From an uncultured Mobiluncus sp. (GTDB lineage Bacteria > Actinomycetota > Actinomycetes > Actinomycetales > Actinomycetaceae), in contig NZ_CALUCZ010000001.1 in assembly GCF_943914685.1 (NCBI RefSeq), positions 1-64,000 on the forward strand: DNA of 64,000 nucleotides, read 5' to 3'. Shown here in pieces: positions 32,835-41,128 of the stretch. The notes below the pieces were generated by a model. The model had not been told where the DNA came from. It made no database searches and worked only from the letters and a program-made list of their open reading frames with translations. Position numbers and translations under genes: made by a program. How positions within the stretch are numbered: position 1 is the stretch's first letter; every line of letters starts with the position of its first letter.

Positions 32835-33851
32835 ATGAAACTAAATGAGGGTATTCACTTAGTTCGGCTGCCTGATGGTTCAGTCGAGCTGTGCGCCGGG
32901 CTGGAAACCATGTTTTGTTTTCCGCGATGTTCCGAAAAGGAGTTCCAGCTGCTGCAACGCTTGGTGGCGGGCTGTACCCGCCCGGATTTGTCGGACTTCG
33001 CCAAAGCCTGCCGCATTCCCCTGACCAGAGTCTCGGAAATCCTGCGAACCTTGGTTGACTCCGAGTTGCTGCAACTGCGCAGTCCCCGTCTGTACGGCGG
33101 TCCCGACGACGGTTTTTGGTCACGAGTGGGGGGCGCCCAGATGCGCCGCACCTACCGACATCGCCAGGAACTGTGCGTTTCTCTCAATCGCGCCGACCGC
33201 ATGGCCCAGCTGCTGGCCGTGGAACTGGGCGCCGCCGGTATCGGCAAGATTCAAGTCCCCGCCACCACCCGCAGCCCCGAACCGGACTTGGAAACCGCCC
33301 TTGACCCCCCGCACACCACGAAAGACCTGGTGGAACAGCGGCTGCGACACGCCGCGGTGACGACTCAGCGACTCTCGGTGGACTTGGCGGTGCTGTTCAG
33401 CTGGGGTATTCCTGACCCGGTGGCGGCACAAAAGGCGATGCAGGCCGCTCAGCCGTTTCTGGCGGTGGTGGCCGGTCACGATTTTGTTGAGGTCGGGCCG
33501 CTGGTCGTGCCCGGTTTGACGCCGTGCACGTCCTGTATCGCCCTGCACCAGGCGACAGAAGTGGCGCTCCTGGCAGAACGCGCCGCGAATCTGCACTGGG
33601 CGGCGTTTCCGCGGGTGGAAACAGCATTGGCCGGCGCGGGGGCGGCGATTGCGGCGGCGCAAGCCTTGGCGTTTCTGGATTGCCGTGCCCTACACCCCGG
33701 TGATGTCACGCGCATCTCGGTGGACGGAACGGTCGCCACCAGGCACTTTGAGTCTCACCCGGAATGTGACTGCAGCTATCTTCCGGTCGAGCTTGACGTC
33801 CCTCTAGAGCCGGCGTTCGCAAAGCGGGCGCGGGCGGTGGCCGCCGCCTGA
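32835..33851 (+). CDS. ThiF/cyclodehydratase-like protein
   Basis: A 338-residue protein resembling Rv3196-type proteins, which contain a degenerate E1/ThiF-like and cyclodehydratase-type fold. Seen: an N-terminal winged-helix-like region (about 1-75), a central Rossmann-like part, and cysteine pairs CTSC and CDC that could hold zinc as in TOMM-type proteins. No precursor peptide or dehydrogenase is nearby, so natural-product synthesis is unlikely. It diverges from uvrD2. Confidence 0.65.
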   Translation: MKLNEGIHLVRLPDGSVELCAGLETMFCFPRCSEKEFQLLQRLVAGCTRPDLSDFAKACRIPLTRVSEILRTLVDSELLQLRSPRLYGGPDDGFWSRVGGAQMRRTYRHRQELCVSLNRADRMAQLLAVELGAAGIGKIQVPATTRSPEPDLETALDPPHTTKDLVEQRLRHAAVTTQRLSVDLAVLFSWGIPDPVAAQKAMQAAQPFLAVVAGHDFVEVGPLVVPGLTPCTSCIALHQATEVALLAERAANLHWAAFPRVETALAGAGAAIAAAQALAFLDCRALHPGDVTRISVDGTVATRHFESHPECDCSYLPVELDVPLEPAFAKRARAVAAA

Positions 33852-35366
33852 TTAGGCGTCATAAGTGGGGTGCTCCGGGCTATCCGGGTCCGTCCCGGGT
33901 CCGGAACCGTCGGGCGAATCGGTGTCGGAACGGTCTTGTGACACTTCCGCGTCCCCCTCCGAATCGACACCGGGCTCCAACCCTTTGGCGTATCCCAAAG
34001 TCCCCTGCAACATAGCCTCTAAATCGGCCTCCAGCTGGTCTTTCGGGCCTTCTCCAGCGAGGCGGGCCACGAACTCGTCGGGGGCGTCGAAGTCGCTTTC
34101 CTCCGGCAGCAGATCCGGGTGATCCCACAAGCCTTCCGCCCCGGCCTCCCCGAGCTTGGCCACCAGTTTGGACCACAAGGCGCTGGCCTCGCGCAACCGT
34201 TTGGGTCTCAGTTCCAAGCCGATGAGGGCGGCGAACGCTTTTTCGGCCGGCCCTCCGGTGGCGCGGCGCCGATTCATCATCTCTCGCAAGGCTCCCATCT
34301 GGGGTAACGTCCCTGCCAAGCAGCGCGTGGTCACCATGTCGACCCAGCCCTCCATAATCGCCAGCAGGGTTTCCAGGCTTTGTTTCGCGGCGGTTTGGTT
34401 ATTGGTTTGGCTGGGAGTTAGCACGCCTTGCGCGATGAGTTTGTGCAGGGCGTCTTGATCCATCGGGTTCAGGCCCTGCAGGGCCGACTCCATCGCTTGC
34501 AGATCGAAGTTGATGTCCCGGGCGTAGTCCTCAATCGCTTTGGTGACGTGCATCCGCAGCCACGGCACGGCGTGATAAAGCCGCACGTAGGCGGCCTCGC
34601 GAGTCGCCAGGAAAGTCAACACCGGCTCGACTTCCAGGCTGATGTCGGCAGCGAACTTTTCCACGTTTTCCAGCACTATCGCCGCTTGGTTCACCTCTGC
34701 AATCGGCAGCCCGATGTCGGTCGAACCGAAACTCTCGGCCGCTAAAGTCCCCCAGGCTTGGCCGAACTGCAGCCCGAACAGGTTTGAACTCAAGACCCCC
34801 AGCAGGGAATCCAGGTTCAGCGACGCCGGGTCGCCGTCCTTGGAAAACAACCCCATCAGATTTTGCAGTTCGGGCGGGCCGGAAGAAATTTCGACGTGTA
34901 AGTCGCCGTCTGCGATGTGCGCAGACAACGCCTGTTTCATAGACTCAGAGGTTTTGGCAGCCACCGGGGTAACCAAGATTTTCCAGACTTTGGACGATGC
35001 GTCCAGCCACTTCGGCGCGGATAGGGCGGTGTAGCTGGCAGGCGGCGGGGTGAGCGAGGTGACCGGGTCGAGGCGCAAATTCGCTTGAGATAGGGCTTGA
35101 CGCACCCGGTCGGCGTCCGCGGCAGTCACCACCCGGGTTGACCCACCTAGACGCCCCAAGGCAGTCATGCGTGCCAAGTCCCAGTTCACCGGCTCATCGG
35201 AGCTGGACAGCAGGGACTGCAGCGGGAAAGCAAAAACCCCCTCCCCGCCGGAAAACGCCGAGAACGGGGTGCCGGAACGGAGCTTTTCCTCCATCTCGCG
35301 GGCTTTTTCCTCGCCAAAGACTTGGCGCAGCATTTCCGCCCAGTCAGGCATCTCACTTTCATTCAT
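33852..35366 (-). CDS. DUF2342 (COG5282) zinc-metalloprotease-like protein
   Basis: A 504-residue protein of the actinobacterial DUF2342 family (Rv3195-type). Family blocks are seen: FGLQFGQAWGTLAAESFGSTDIGLP, REAAYVRLYHAVPWLRMHV, EGWVDMVTTR, GGPAEKAFAALIGLELRPKRLREA and HPDLLPEESDFDAPDEFV. The family is annotated as putative zinc-dependent hydrolase, but I see no HEXXH motif. The acidic C-terminus is disordered. Start at ATG 35366; the longer frame upstream lies opposite the PDZ gene and is not used. Confidence 0.85.
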   Translation of the reverse strand: MNESEMPDWAEMLRQVFGEEKAREMEEKLRSGTPFSAFSGGEGVFAFPLQSLLSSSDEPVNWDLARMTALGRLGGSTRVVTAADADRVRQALSQANLRLDPVTSLTPPPASYTALSAPKWLDASSKVWKILVTPVAAKTSESMKQALSAHIADGDLHVEISSGPPELQNLMGLFSKDGDPASLNLDSLLGVLSSNLFGLQFGQAWGTLAAESFGSTDIGLPIAEVNQAAIVLENVEKFAADISLEVEPVLTFLATREAAYVRLYHAVPWLRMHVTKAIEDYARDINFDLQAMESALQGLNPMDQDALHKLIAQGVLTPSQTNNQTAAKQSLETLLAIMEGWVDMVTTRCLAGTLPQMGALREMMNRRRATGGPAEKAFAALIGLELRPKRLREASALWSKLVAKLGEAGAEGLWDHPDLLPEESDFDAPDEFVARLAGEGPKDQLEADLEAMLQGTLGYAKGLEPGVDSEGDAEVSQDRSDTDSPDGSGPGTDPDSPEHPTYDA

Positions 35367-35371
35367 GAGAC

Positions 35372-35385
35372 TATAGTATCCGTGA
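35372..35385 (+). promoter_or_regulatory. -10 box of a leaderless PDZ-protease message
   Basis: TATAGT at 35372-35377 lies 7 bp before the ATG at 35385, so transcription probably starts at or next to the start codon. The same arrangement is seen before pncB (41115-41120) and the PPA1309-like gene. Confidence 0.5.
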
Positions 35386-36602
35386 TGAACACCGATGCGC
35401 TGGATAAGGGAGCGGAGACGCCGGTCCCCGCAGATGCACTGACGCCCGAATCCGAAACCGATTCGCCGCCAGAAACCCCTGCTGACGCGCCCGCTACCCG
35501 TCGCTCCCGATGGTCTTTGAGCCGTTGGGTTCTGGGCTTTGCCCTCATCGTCCTGGGAGTGTATTTCCTGTTTCTTTATTCCTATCCCGTGGTCATCAAC
35601 TATCCGGGACCGACTTTTGACGTGCTGGGTAAGGACTCTAAGCAAACCCCCCTTATCGAAGTGAAAGGCGCGAAAACCTATCCGGACAATAACGGGCAGC
35701 TGCGCATGACCACGGTTTCTTCCTTGGGTGGACCCGGCTCCATGGTTAGCGGTTGGGACCTGATTGTGGCGGCGTTTAGCCCAAATACCACTATCTTGCC
35801 CGCGGACATGGTCTATCCCCGCAATGTGTCCAGTAAAGACATCAAAAAGCTCGGGGTACAGCAGATGGACCAATCCCAGCTCTCCGCCGAGGCGGTCGCG
35901 TTGGAGACCTTGGGCTATGACGTCAACATCACCTGGTCTGTCGCCGAGATTGCCAAAGGCTCCCCCGCGGCCGGCATTTTACGGAAAAAGGACGTGGTGC
36001 AAACCATTGCCCGACCCGGCCAGACCCCGGTGCATATCCACACTGTTGAGGACTTGCGCAAGTTCTTGGACGGGGTGCCGAGCGGCGATACTGTTGAACT
36101 CGGCATAATCCGCGACGGCGCAGCCCAGACGGTGAGCATGAAAACCGCTCCGGCCCGGAAAGCGAACGGCAAAATTGGGAAAGGCTCGCAGCTCAGCATC
36201 TATTTGGCCTCGGACGTGGACGTTCCTCTGGACATCACTTTTCACCTCCAAGACGTGGGCGGTCCCTCCGCAGGCACCATGTTTGCTCTGGGGATAGTGG
36301 AGCAGCTCACCCCCGAACACCTGACCGGAAAATCGGTCATTGCCGGGACCGGAACTATCGACCTGGCCGGTAAAGTCGGTCCCATCAGCGGAATTGAGCA
36401 AAAGATGGCGGGGGCGAAAGCTGACGGAGCCAAGTTTTTCCTGGCCCCGGCCGAGAACTGCGACGAAGTGGTGGGCCACATTCCGAAAGGGCTGATGGTA
36501 GCGAAAGTCGGGACGTTTGCCGAGGCGCTGGACGCGGTGGAAAAGATTCGCGACGGAAAGACCTCTGAACTGCCCCAATGCGCCCTACCGACCCAGAAAT
36601 AA
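35385..36602 (+). CDS. PDZ and Lon-like S16 protease (YlbL-like)
   Basis: A 405-residue membrane-anchored protease (Rv3194c/YlbL family). It has an acidic N-terminus, one membrane helix (about 49-69), a PDZ domain (about 185-265, AAGILRKKDVVQTI) and a C-terminal S16 domain with the Ser in GGPSAGTM and the catalytic Lys in the EQKMAGAK region. It likely degrades or senses extracytoplasmic proteins. It diverges from DUF2342. Confidence 0.9.
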   Translation: MNTDALDKGAETPVPADALTPESETDSPPETPADAPATRRSRWSLSRWVLGFALIVLGVYFLFLYSYPVVINYPGPTFDVLGKDSKQTPLIEVKGAKTYPDNNGQLRMTTVSSLGGPGSMVSGWDLIVAAFSPNTTILPADMVYPRNVSSKDIKKLGVQQMDQSQLSAEAVALETLGYDVNITWSVAEIAKGSPAAGILRKKDVVQTIARPGQTPVHIHTVEDLRKFLDGVPSGDTVELGIIRDGAAQTVSMKTAPARKANGKIGKGSQLSIYLASDVDVPLDITFHLQDVGGPSAGTMFALGIVEQLTPEHLTGKSVIAGTGTIDLAGKVGPISGIEQKMAGAKADGAKFFLAPAENCDEVVGHIPKGLMVAKVGTFAEALDAVEKIRDGKTSELPQCALPTQK

Positions 36603-36614
36603 TAGACTGAGGAT

Positions 36615-37388
36615 ATGACAGAAATGATTGAGCGCGCGGACGGTCGTCGGACGGACCAGCTCCGCGAAGTGACTCTGCACATGGATTGGGTCAGTGCCCC
36701 GGAGGGCTGCGTGTTGGTGTCTTGCGGGAACACTCGAGTGTTGTGTTCGGCCAGCTTGACAGAGGGGGTTCCCCGGTGGCGCAAGGACTCCGGTTTGGGC
36801 TGGGTCACGGCTGAGTACGCCATGCTGCCCCGCGCGACCGATACCCGCAATACCCGCGAGTCGGTGAAAGGGAAAATCAGCGGGCGTACCTCAGAGATTT
36901 CCCGGCTCATTGGACGGGCACTGCGCGCCGCGGTGGATTACGCCGCGCTGGGCGAAAACACCATTGCGATAGACTGCGATGTTTTGCAAGCCGATGGGGG
37001 CACTCGCACCGCCTCGATTACCGGGGCTTGGATTGCCCTGCAACGCGCCATCGCCGTGGGGAGGGACAGCGGTTTCATTCCCGGTGATCCCACGCGCGAC
37101 TCCGTTTGCGCTATCTCGGTGGGCATCATCGACGGTACGCCGCGCCTGGATTTGCCCTACGAGGAAGATTCCCGGGCTGAAACCGACATGAATGTGGTGA
37201 TGACCGGCTCGGGAAGTCTGGTGGAGGTGCAGGGAACCGCGGAGGGCGCGCCGTTTAGCCGCGCCGAGCTGGACGCTTTGCTGGACTTGGCTCAGGCCGG
37301 GTGCCGTGATTTGACCCGGCTGCAGCGCGCGGCGGTAGACAGTGCGCCCGGTGCGGTGTTGACACTAACAGATGGAGTAATTGCGTGA
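36615..37388 (+). CDS. rph: Ribonuclease PH
   Basis: A 257-residue phosphorolytic 3'-5' exoribonuclease that trims tRNA 3' ends. The sequence carries all family blocks: RADGRRTDQLREV, GNTRVLCSASL, WVTAEYAMLPRAT, LIGRALRAAVD, IDCDVLQADGGTRTASITGA and GTAEGAPFSRAELDALLDLA. ATG 36615 or 36624 may be the start. Overlaps rdgB by 4 bp. Confidence 0.96.
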   Translation: MTEMIERADGRRTDQLREVTLHMDWVSAPEGCVLVSCGNTRVLCSASLTEGVPRWRKDSGLGWVTAEYAMLPRATDTRNTRESVKGKISGRTSEISRLIGRALRAAVDYAALGENTIAIDCDVLQADGGTRTASITGAWIALQRAIAVGRDSGFIPGDPTRDSVCAISVGIIDGTPRLDLPYEEDSRAETDMNVVMTGSGSLVEVQGTAEGAPFSRAELDALLDLAQAGCRDLTRLQRAAVDSAPGAVLTLTDGVIA

Positions 37389-38080
37389 GTATTTTGACTT
37401 CTGTTCCGGATCTGCGGGATAAGGACGTTCAGAAACTGAAACTGCCGCCGGAGGCACAGGTGGTGATGGCGACGGGCAACGCCCACAAAGTTCAGGAAGT
37501 TGAAGAAATCTTGCGCCCCCTGGTGCCAAGCCTGCACCCGGGGGGGATTGTCGCCTCGGGGACGTTAGGCGCTCCGGAGCCGCGCGAGAACGGTACCTCG
37601 TTTTCCGCCAACGCCCTGATTAAGGCACGGGCTCTATCCAGCTTGGTGGACGTGCCGATTCTGGCTGACGATTCCGGTTTGAGCGTGGACATCTTGGGCG
37701 GCGCCCCCGGAATTTTCTCGGCCCGGTGGTGCGGACACCACGGGGACGACCGGGCCAACCTGGAACTTCTGTTGAACCAGCTGCAAGACATGGACGACTC
37801 CAACCGCACGGCGGCTTTCATCTGCGCCGCGGTGCTGCTGGTTCCGGGAGGCGGAACCTACCTGGGAAACGGGGTTATGGGCGGACGCCTGGTGCGAGAA
37901 CCGAAAGGCAACCACGGTTTCGGATACGACCCTATTTTTCTGGCGGACGGCCAGGACGTCACCAACGGTGAACTCAGCCAGGACGCCAAGAACGAGATTT
38001 CGCACCGCGCCAAGGCTTTCATTCAGATAGCTCCGCAGCTCGAGGCCATACTGGGGATTCGCACCCGGCTCACCTTGTGA
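37385..38080 (+). CDS. rdgB: Non-canonical purine NTP pyrophosphatase (RdgB/HAM1)
   Basis: A 231-residue protein hydrolysing XTP, dITP or ITP to monophosphates, which keeps them out of DNA. Seen: VVMATGNAHKVQEVEEIL, SFSANALIKARAL, LADDSGLSVDILGGAPGIFSARW, GNHGFGYDPIFL and EISHRAKA. GTG start overlaps rph (GTGA); about 28 extra N-terminal residues precede the conserved domain, so an internal start cannot be excluded. Confidence 0.94.
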   Translation: MSILTSVPDLRDKDVQKLKLPPEAQVVMATGNAHKVQEVEEILRPLVPSLHPGGIVASGTLGAPEPRENGTSFSANALIKARALSSLVDVPILADDSGLSVDILGGAPGIFSARWCGHHGDDRANLELLLNQLQDMDDSNRTAAFICAAVLLVPGGGTYLGNGVMGGRLVREPKGNHGFGYDPIFLADGQDVTNGELSQDAKNEISHRAKAFIQIAPQLEAILGIRTRLTL

Positions 38081-38242
38081 GGGCGCCGCGGTCGGAAAAA
38101 GTGCCCGGCACGAAAATCAGCAACGAAAAACACCCCAATTGTCCTGACAAAGTCTGAAAGTAGCCTGTAAGGATAGCGAATTTTTCTTTGATTTTTCCTC
38201 GAAGTCTGGCCTTTCGCGGGGCGAGATGGCACAATAATTAGT

Positions 38243-38300
38243 GAGGGCAAAGGATTGCCCTCGCGAAGTCGTTTAAACTTCGCCAGAGTTTCAGGAGGAA
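38243..38300 (+). promoter_or_regulatory. Two-hairpin structured leader
   Basis: Two adjacent hairpins, GAGGGCAA/TTGCCCTC (38243-38262, 4-nt loop) and GCGAAGT/ACTTCGC (38263-38283, 7-nt loop), lie immediately before a strong AGGAGGA ribosome site. They could stabilise or control translation of the following small gene. The 223-bp space upstream holds the likely promoter. Confidence 0.6.
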
Positions 38301-38303
38301 ATT

Positions 38304-38573
38304 ATGCTTTCGACTGATGTTATCGGGGCTCTGAACCCCGCATTGACAAATCAGGCTTTCACGCGCCCTGCTCCAGAGCCGAGCGCGAAAGCAGACAAGC
38401 CAGAACCCATCTCGAACACCTCAAAAACCGAGGCTGCGGCTACTGGCGCTCACGGTGCGTTGAACGGCAACGTTGCCGAGTTCAAGCCCGTTGTTGGCCC
38501 CTCGCAACCGACCCACGCGGATTTGCCCCACACCTACAAGTCATCGAATTCACACCTCGATGTCATGCTGTGA
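38304..38573 (+). CDS. Small unstructured protein, unknown
   Basis: An 89-residue protein rich in Ala, Pro, Ser, Thr and Lys, with no signal peptide or domain that I recognise. It has a very strong ribosome site (AGGAGGA) and a structured leader, suggesting high expression. Another small gene follows 34 bp later with its own ribosome site. The conserved-looking ends (LSTDVIGALNPAL and SNSHLDVML) may be functional segments. Confidence 0.6.
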   Translation: MLSTDVIGALNPALTNQAFTRPAPEPSAKADKPEPISNTSKTEAAATGAHGALNGNVAEFKPVVGPSQPTHADLPHTYKSSNSHLDVML

Positions 38574-38607
38574 CGGCTATCCGAGATACTAAGGAAAGGA
38601 CGGAGCC

Positions 38608-38772
38608 ATGAACCCGATTTCCGGTGCTGCGCCGATTATGGACGCAGAAACGATGAAAGCCCTGATGATTAACGCGGTTGCCGCTCAGACAGCCACCGCG
38701 ACGAAAGCTGCTACGGCGGCCGCGGCGCTAAAGGTCATGAACCCGCAGGGCGGCCTCGACGTTTACGCCTAA
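38608..38772 (+). CDS. 54-residue small protein, unknown
   Basis: ATG 38608 follows an AAGGAAAGGACGGAG site; the frame ends at TAA 38772. The product has MNPISGAAPIMDAETMKALMINAVAAQ and then an Ala/Thr/Lys-rich helix. The amphipathic pattern faintly recalls YjfB-type motility peptides, but this is a guess. Probably co-expressed with the preceding small gene. Confidence 0.6.
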   Translation: MNPISGAAPIMDAETMKALMINAVAAQTATATKAATAAAALKVMNPQGGLDVYA

Positions 38773-38791
38773 AGGGTCAGTAATCTGATTC

Positions 38792-39601
38792 TCACACGCG
38801 CTCAACCGCAGTGACCTCTGGTCCCAAGAATCTGCGAGCCAGCCGCGTGAAAGTTTGCGTGTCCCCCGTTGCCAGGAACTGGTAGCGGGGGTTCGGTGTG
38901 CCCGCGCGGTCCCCCGTGTTCAACCAGTCCTTATCCAACAGCTGACGGTAGACGTCGTGGGCGGTTTCTTCCGCCGAGGAAACCAAGGTCACTTCCGGGC
39001 CCATAACGTAGCTGATGACGCCAGAAAGCAACGGATAGTGGGTGCAGCCCAACACCAGGGTGTCCACCCCGTCTGCACGCACCGGTTCCAGGTATTCGCG
39101 CGCCACCGCTAGCAGTTCCGGCCCCGAGGTGACCCCGCGCTCCACAAAGTCCACGAACGCCGGGCAGGCTTTCGCACTGACCTGCACTTGCTGGTAAGCG
39201 TGCAGGGCGCGCTGATAGGTTTCGGTTTCAATAGTGGTGTGGGTGGCGATGACGCCGATATGTCCGTTTCGCGTGGCGGACACGGCACGATGCACGGCGG
39301 GCGAAATGACCTCCAAGACAGGAATCCCCAGCGCGTCATACTTTGACCGCGCCGCAAACACCGCCGTCGCCGACGCCGTGTTACAGGCGATGACCAGCAT
39401 CTTTACCCCGCGTTCCACGAGTTTGTCCATGACGCTGAGGGACAGTTCCTTGACTTTCTCGACAGGTTTGGTGCCGTAGGGGCTGTTGGCGGTGTCCCCG
39501 ATATAAATCACCGATTCTCCGGGTAACTGGTCGATGATGGAACGAGCCACGGTCAGCCCGCCCAGCCCGGAATCAAAAATCCCAATGGGTGCGTTATTCA
39601 C
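38792..39601 (-). CDS. murI: Glutamate racemase
   Basis: A 269-residue cofactor-independent racemase supplying D-glutamate for peptidoglycan. IGIFDSGLGGLTV, YIGDTANSPYG, ACNTASA (first catalytic Cys) and GCTHYPLL (second Cys) are all present. GTG 39601 is 7 bp after AAAGGA and is preferred over the TTG two codons earlier. Confidence 0.96.
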   Translation of the reverse strand: MNNAPIGIFDSGLGGLTVARSIIDQLPGESVIYIGDTANSPYGTKPVEKVKELSLSVMDKLVERGVKMLVIACNTASATAVFAARSKYDALGIPVLEVISPAVHRAVSATRNGHIGVIATHTTIETETYQRALHAYQQVQVSAKACPAFVDFVERGVTSGPELLAVAREYLEPVRADGVDTLVLGCTHYPLLSGVISYVMGPEVTLVSSAEETAHDVYRQLLDKDWLNTGDRAGTPNPRYQFLATGDTQTFTRLARRFLGPEVTAVERV

Positions 39602-39619
39602 TAGCAATTCCTTTACGTT

Positions 39620-40438
39620 TCAGCCGTCCACAGCCAACATCAGCGTTTCCAACCACCATGACAATGCAGTATAGATGCTGGCGATGGTGATTTCGTAAGC
39701 CGTGTAGACCCCCGCCTCCGGGTCGGATTCAGCCATCATCTCGACTTCTTCGGCCCTGGTGTCGTTATCGATATCTAAGGACCACCCCAACGCCAAGCGC
39801 GCATCGTTGATGGCGGTCACCCACACTTTCAAGGTCTGCGGTTTCACCACCACCGCCCCGTTACCGTTCGCGGCCCATCGCAGGCTATCGGCGACGACTC
39901 GCATGGAGGCGGCCTTTTTCGCCGCCAAGTCCGGGGTGGTCAAGGCGCGCAGTTCCGCCGCCTCCTCCGGGTCTTGGCTCATCGGGCGCAAAATCGCGGC
40001 AATATAGGGGTTCGCCGGGCCCGGACGCGGCCCCAGGGGGTCGAAGTCCAGCGCCGCCAAGGTTTGGTCGTCGGTCATGCCCCGGGAGTTCGGTTCAAAG
40101 CCGGTGTTTCCCCGCTGGACGGGTTCAGAAGGGTGTTCGCGGGGCTGTTCCAGGTCCGTTTCCGCCTCCGGGTCCTCGCCCTCGCTATGCAACTCAGGGC
40201 GGGCAGTGATGGAAGACACCGTGTCCACCCCCAACAGTTTCTCAAACATGAGGGTGTGTTCTTTCGGGGAGTTCGGATCGAGGTCCACCCCCATCATGTC
40301 CAGGACGTCGCGTTTTTCTTCGGCCTCCATGGCATCAGCCAGTTCCTCGAAAATCCCCGCCAGCAAGACCGCCTCATGCGGCTCAACCCTGCTGAACCAC
40401 CCCTCTGATGGCGCGCTCAACGCTGCAAATGCCCGCAT
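39620..40438 (-). CDS. DUF2017 family protein
   Basis: A 272-residue actinobacterial protein of unknown function, next to clpS as in most relatives. The N-terminal (VEPHEAVLLAGIFEELADAM) and C-terminal (VWVTAINDARLALGWSLDI...YEITIASIYTALSWWLETLM) blocks are conserved; the middle is a long acidic, low-complexity insert. Confidence 0.85.
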   Translation of the reverse strand: MRAFAALSAPSEGWFSRVEPHEAVLLAGIFEELADAMEAEEKRDVLDMMGVDLDPNSPKEHTLMFEKLLGVDTVSSITARPELHSEGEDPEAETDLEQPREHPSEPVQRGNTGFEPNSRGMTDDQTLAALDFDPLGPRPGPANPYIAAILRPMSQDPEEAAELRALTTPDLAAKKAASMRVVADSLRWAANGNGAVVVKPQTLKVWVTAINDARLALGWSLDIDNDTRAEEVEMMAESDPEAGVYTAYEITIASIYTALSWWLETLMLAVDG

Positions 40439-40453
40439 CGTGTCCGGTCCCCC

Positions 40454-40756
40454 TCAATCGGCTTCCTGTTCGAGCGTCGCCCACAGTCCGTATTCGCTCA
40501 TGGCCAACACGTCGGCCTCCATCTGTTCACGAGTTCCGGCGCTGACTACCGCCCGACCGTTATAGTGAACTTCTTTCATCAGCCGCTCAGCGCGCTCGTG
40601 AGGGTACCCGAAATAGGTCTTAAACACCCACGTCACATAGCTCATCAGGTTCACGGCGTCATTCCACACCACCGTGTTCCACTGGCCGGGAAGTACCCGG
40701 TCCAGCTGGGCGACCGGGGACGGAGCATACTCGGTACCGGGTTCGACAATACTCAC
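40454..40756 (-). CDS. clpS: ClpS adaptor
   Basis: A 100-residue adaptor that brings N-degron substrates to ClpA/ClpC-ClpP. The core VVWNDAVNLMSYVTWVF, LMKEVHYNGRAVVSAGTREQMEADV fits ClpS. GTG start. It precedes DUF2017 and murI on the same strand. Confidence 0.92.
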   Translation of the reverse strand: MSIVEPGTEYAPSPVAQLDRVLPGQWNTVVWNDAVNLMSYVTWVFKTYFGYPHERAERLMKEVHYNGRAVVSAGTREQMEADVLAMSEYGLWATLEQEAD

Positions 40757-40828
40757 GTTTTAAGGTTAAAGGTTTTCCCCCAGGCGCGCAGGATTACCGC
40801 GCCCCAAAGCAGAAAGCCGGGGCCGGTC

Positions 40829-40978
40829 TCAGAGCACCAGCAGACCGACCAGACCGGCCAGGAGCAGCACCGCCAGGAGGGCGACGACGACCCTGGTCAC
40901 CCGGCCACTGCCGAGCTTGTGCGCGTTAGAAACGCGGGGAACTACGTTTTTACGGGAAACAGCATCGTCCTTGCTCAT
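40829..40978 (-). CDS. 49-residue single-helix membrane peptide
   Basis: ATG 40978 to TGA 40829. Basic N-terminus (MSKDDAVSRKNVVPRVSNAHKL) followed by one membrane helix rich in Val, Leu and Ala. It occupies the 220-bp space upstream of clpS and diverges from pncB. No family recognised; coding potential is supported by the intact frame and GC-rich third positions. Confidence 0.55.
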   Translation of the reverse strand: MSKDDAVSRKNVVPRVSNAHKLGSGRVTRVVVALLAVLLLAGLVGLLVL

Positions 40979-41114
40979 AGCTTTATGTTACCGGCTCGCG
41001 CCGCGCCGCCGCGCCGTGATGAACCAGATTTGGCCGAACCCCGCTGGTGCGGCCGGCCCACGCGATGAGGGACAGGGAGCCCCGGGCGAAAACGGAAAAC
41101 CCGGCGGGCGCGAC

Positions 41115-41128
41115 TATAGTTATACCTA
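41115..41128 (+). promoter_or_regulatory. -10 box of leaderless pncB message
   Basis: TATAGT at 41115-41120 ends 7 bp before ATG 41128, giving a transcription start at the initiation codon. Confidence 0.5.

Noticed and set aside
35367..35873. Long N-terminal extension of DUF2342
   Set aside because: The conserved domain starts at ATG 35366; the extension lies antisense to the PDZ protease gene.
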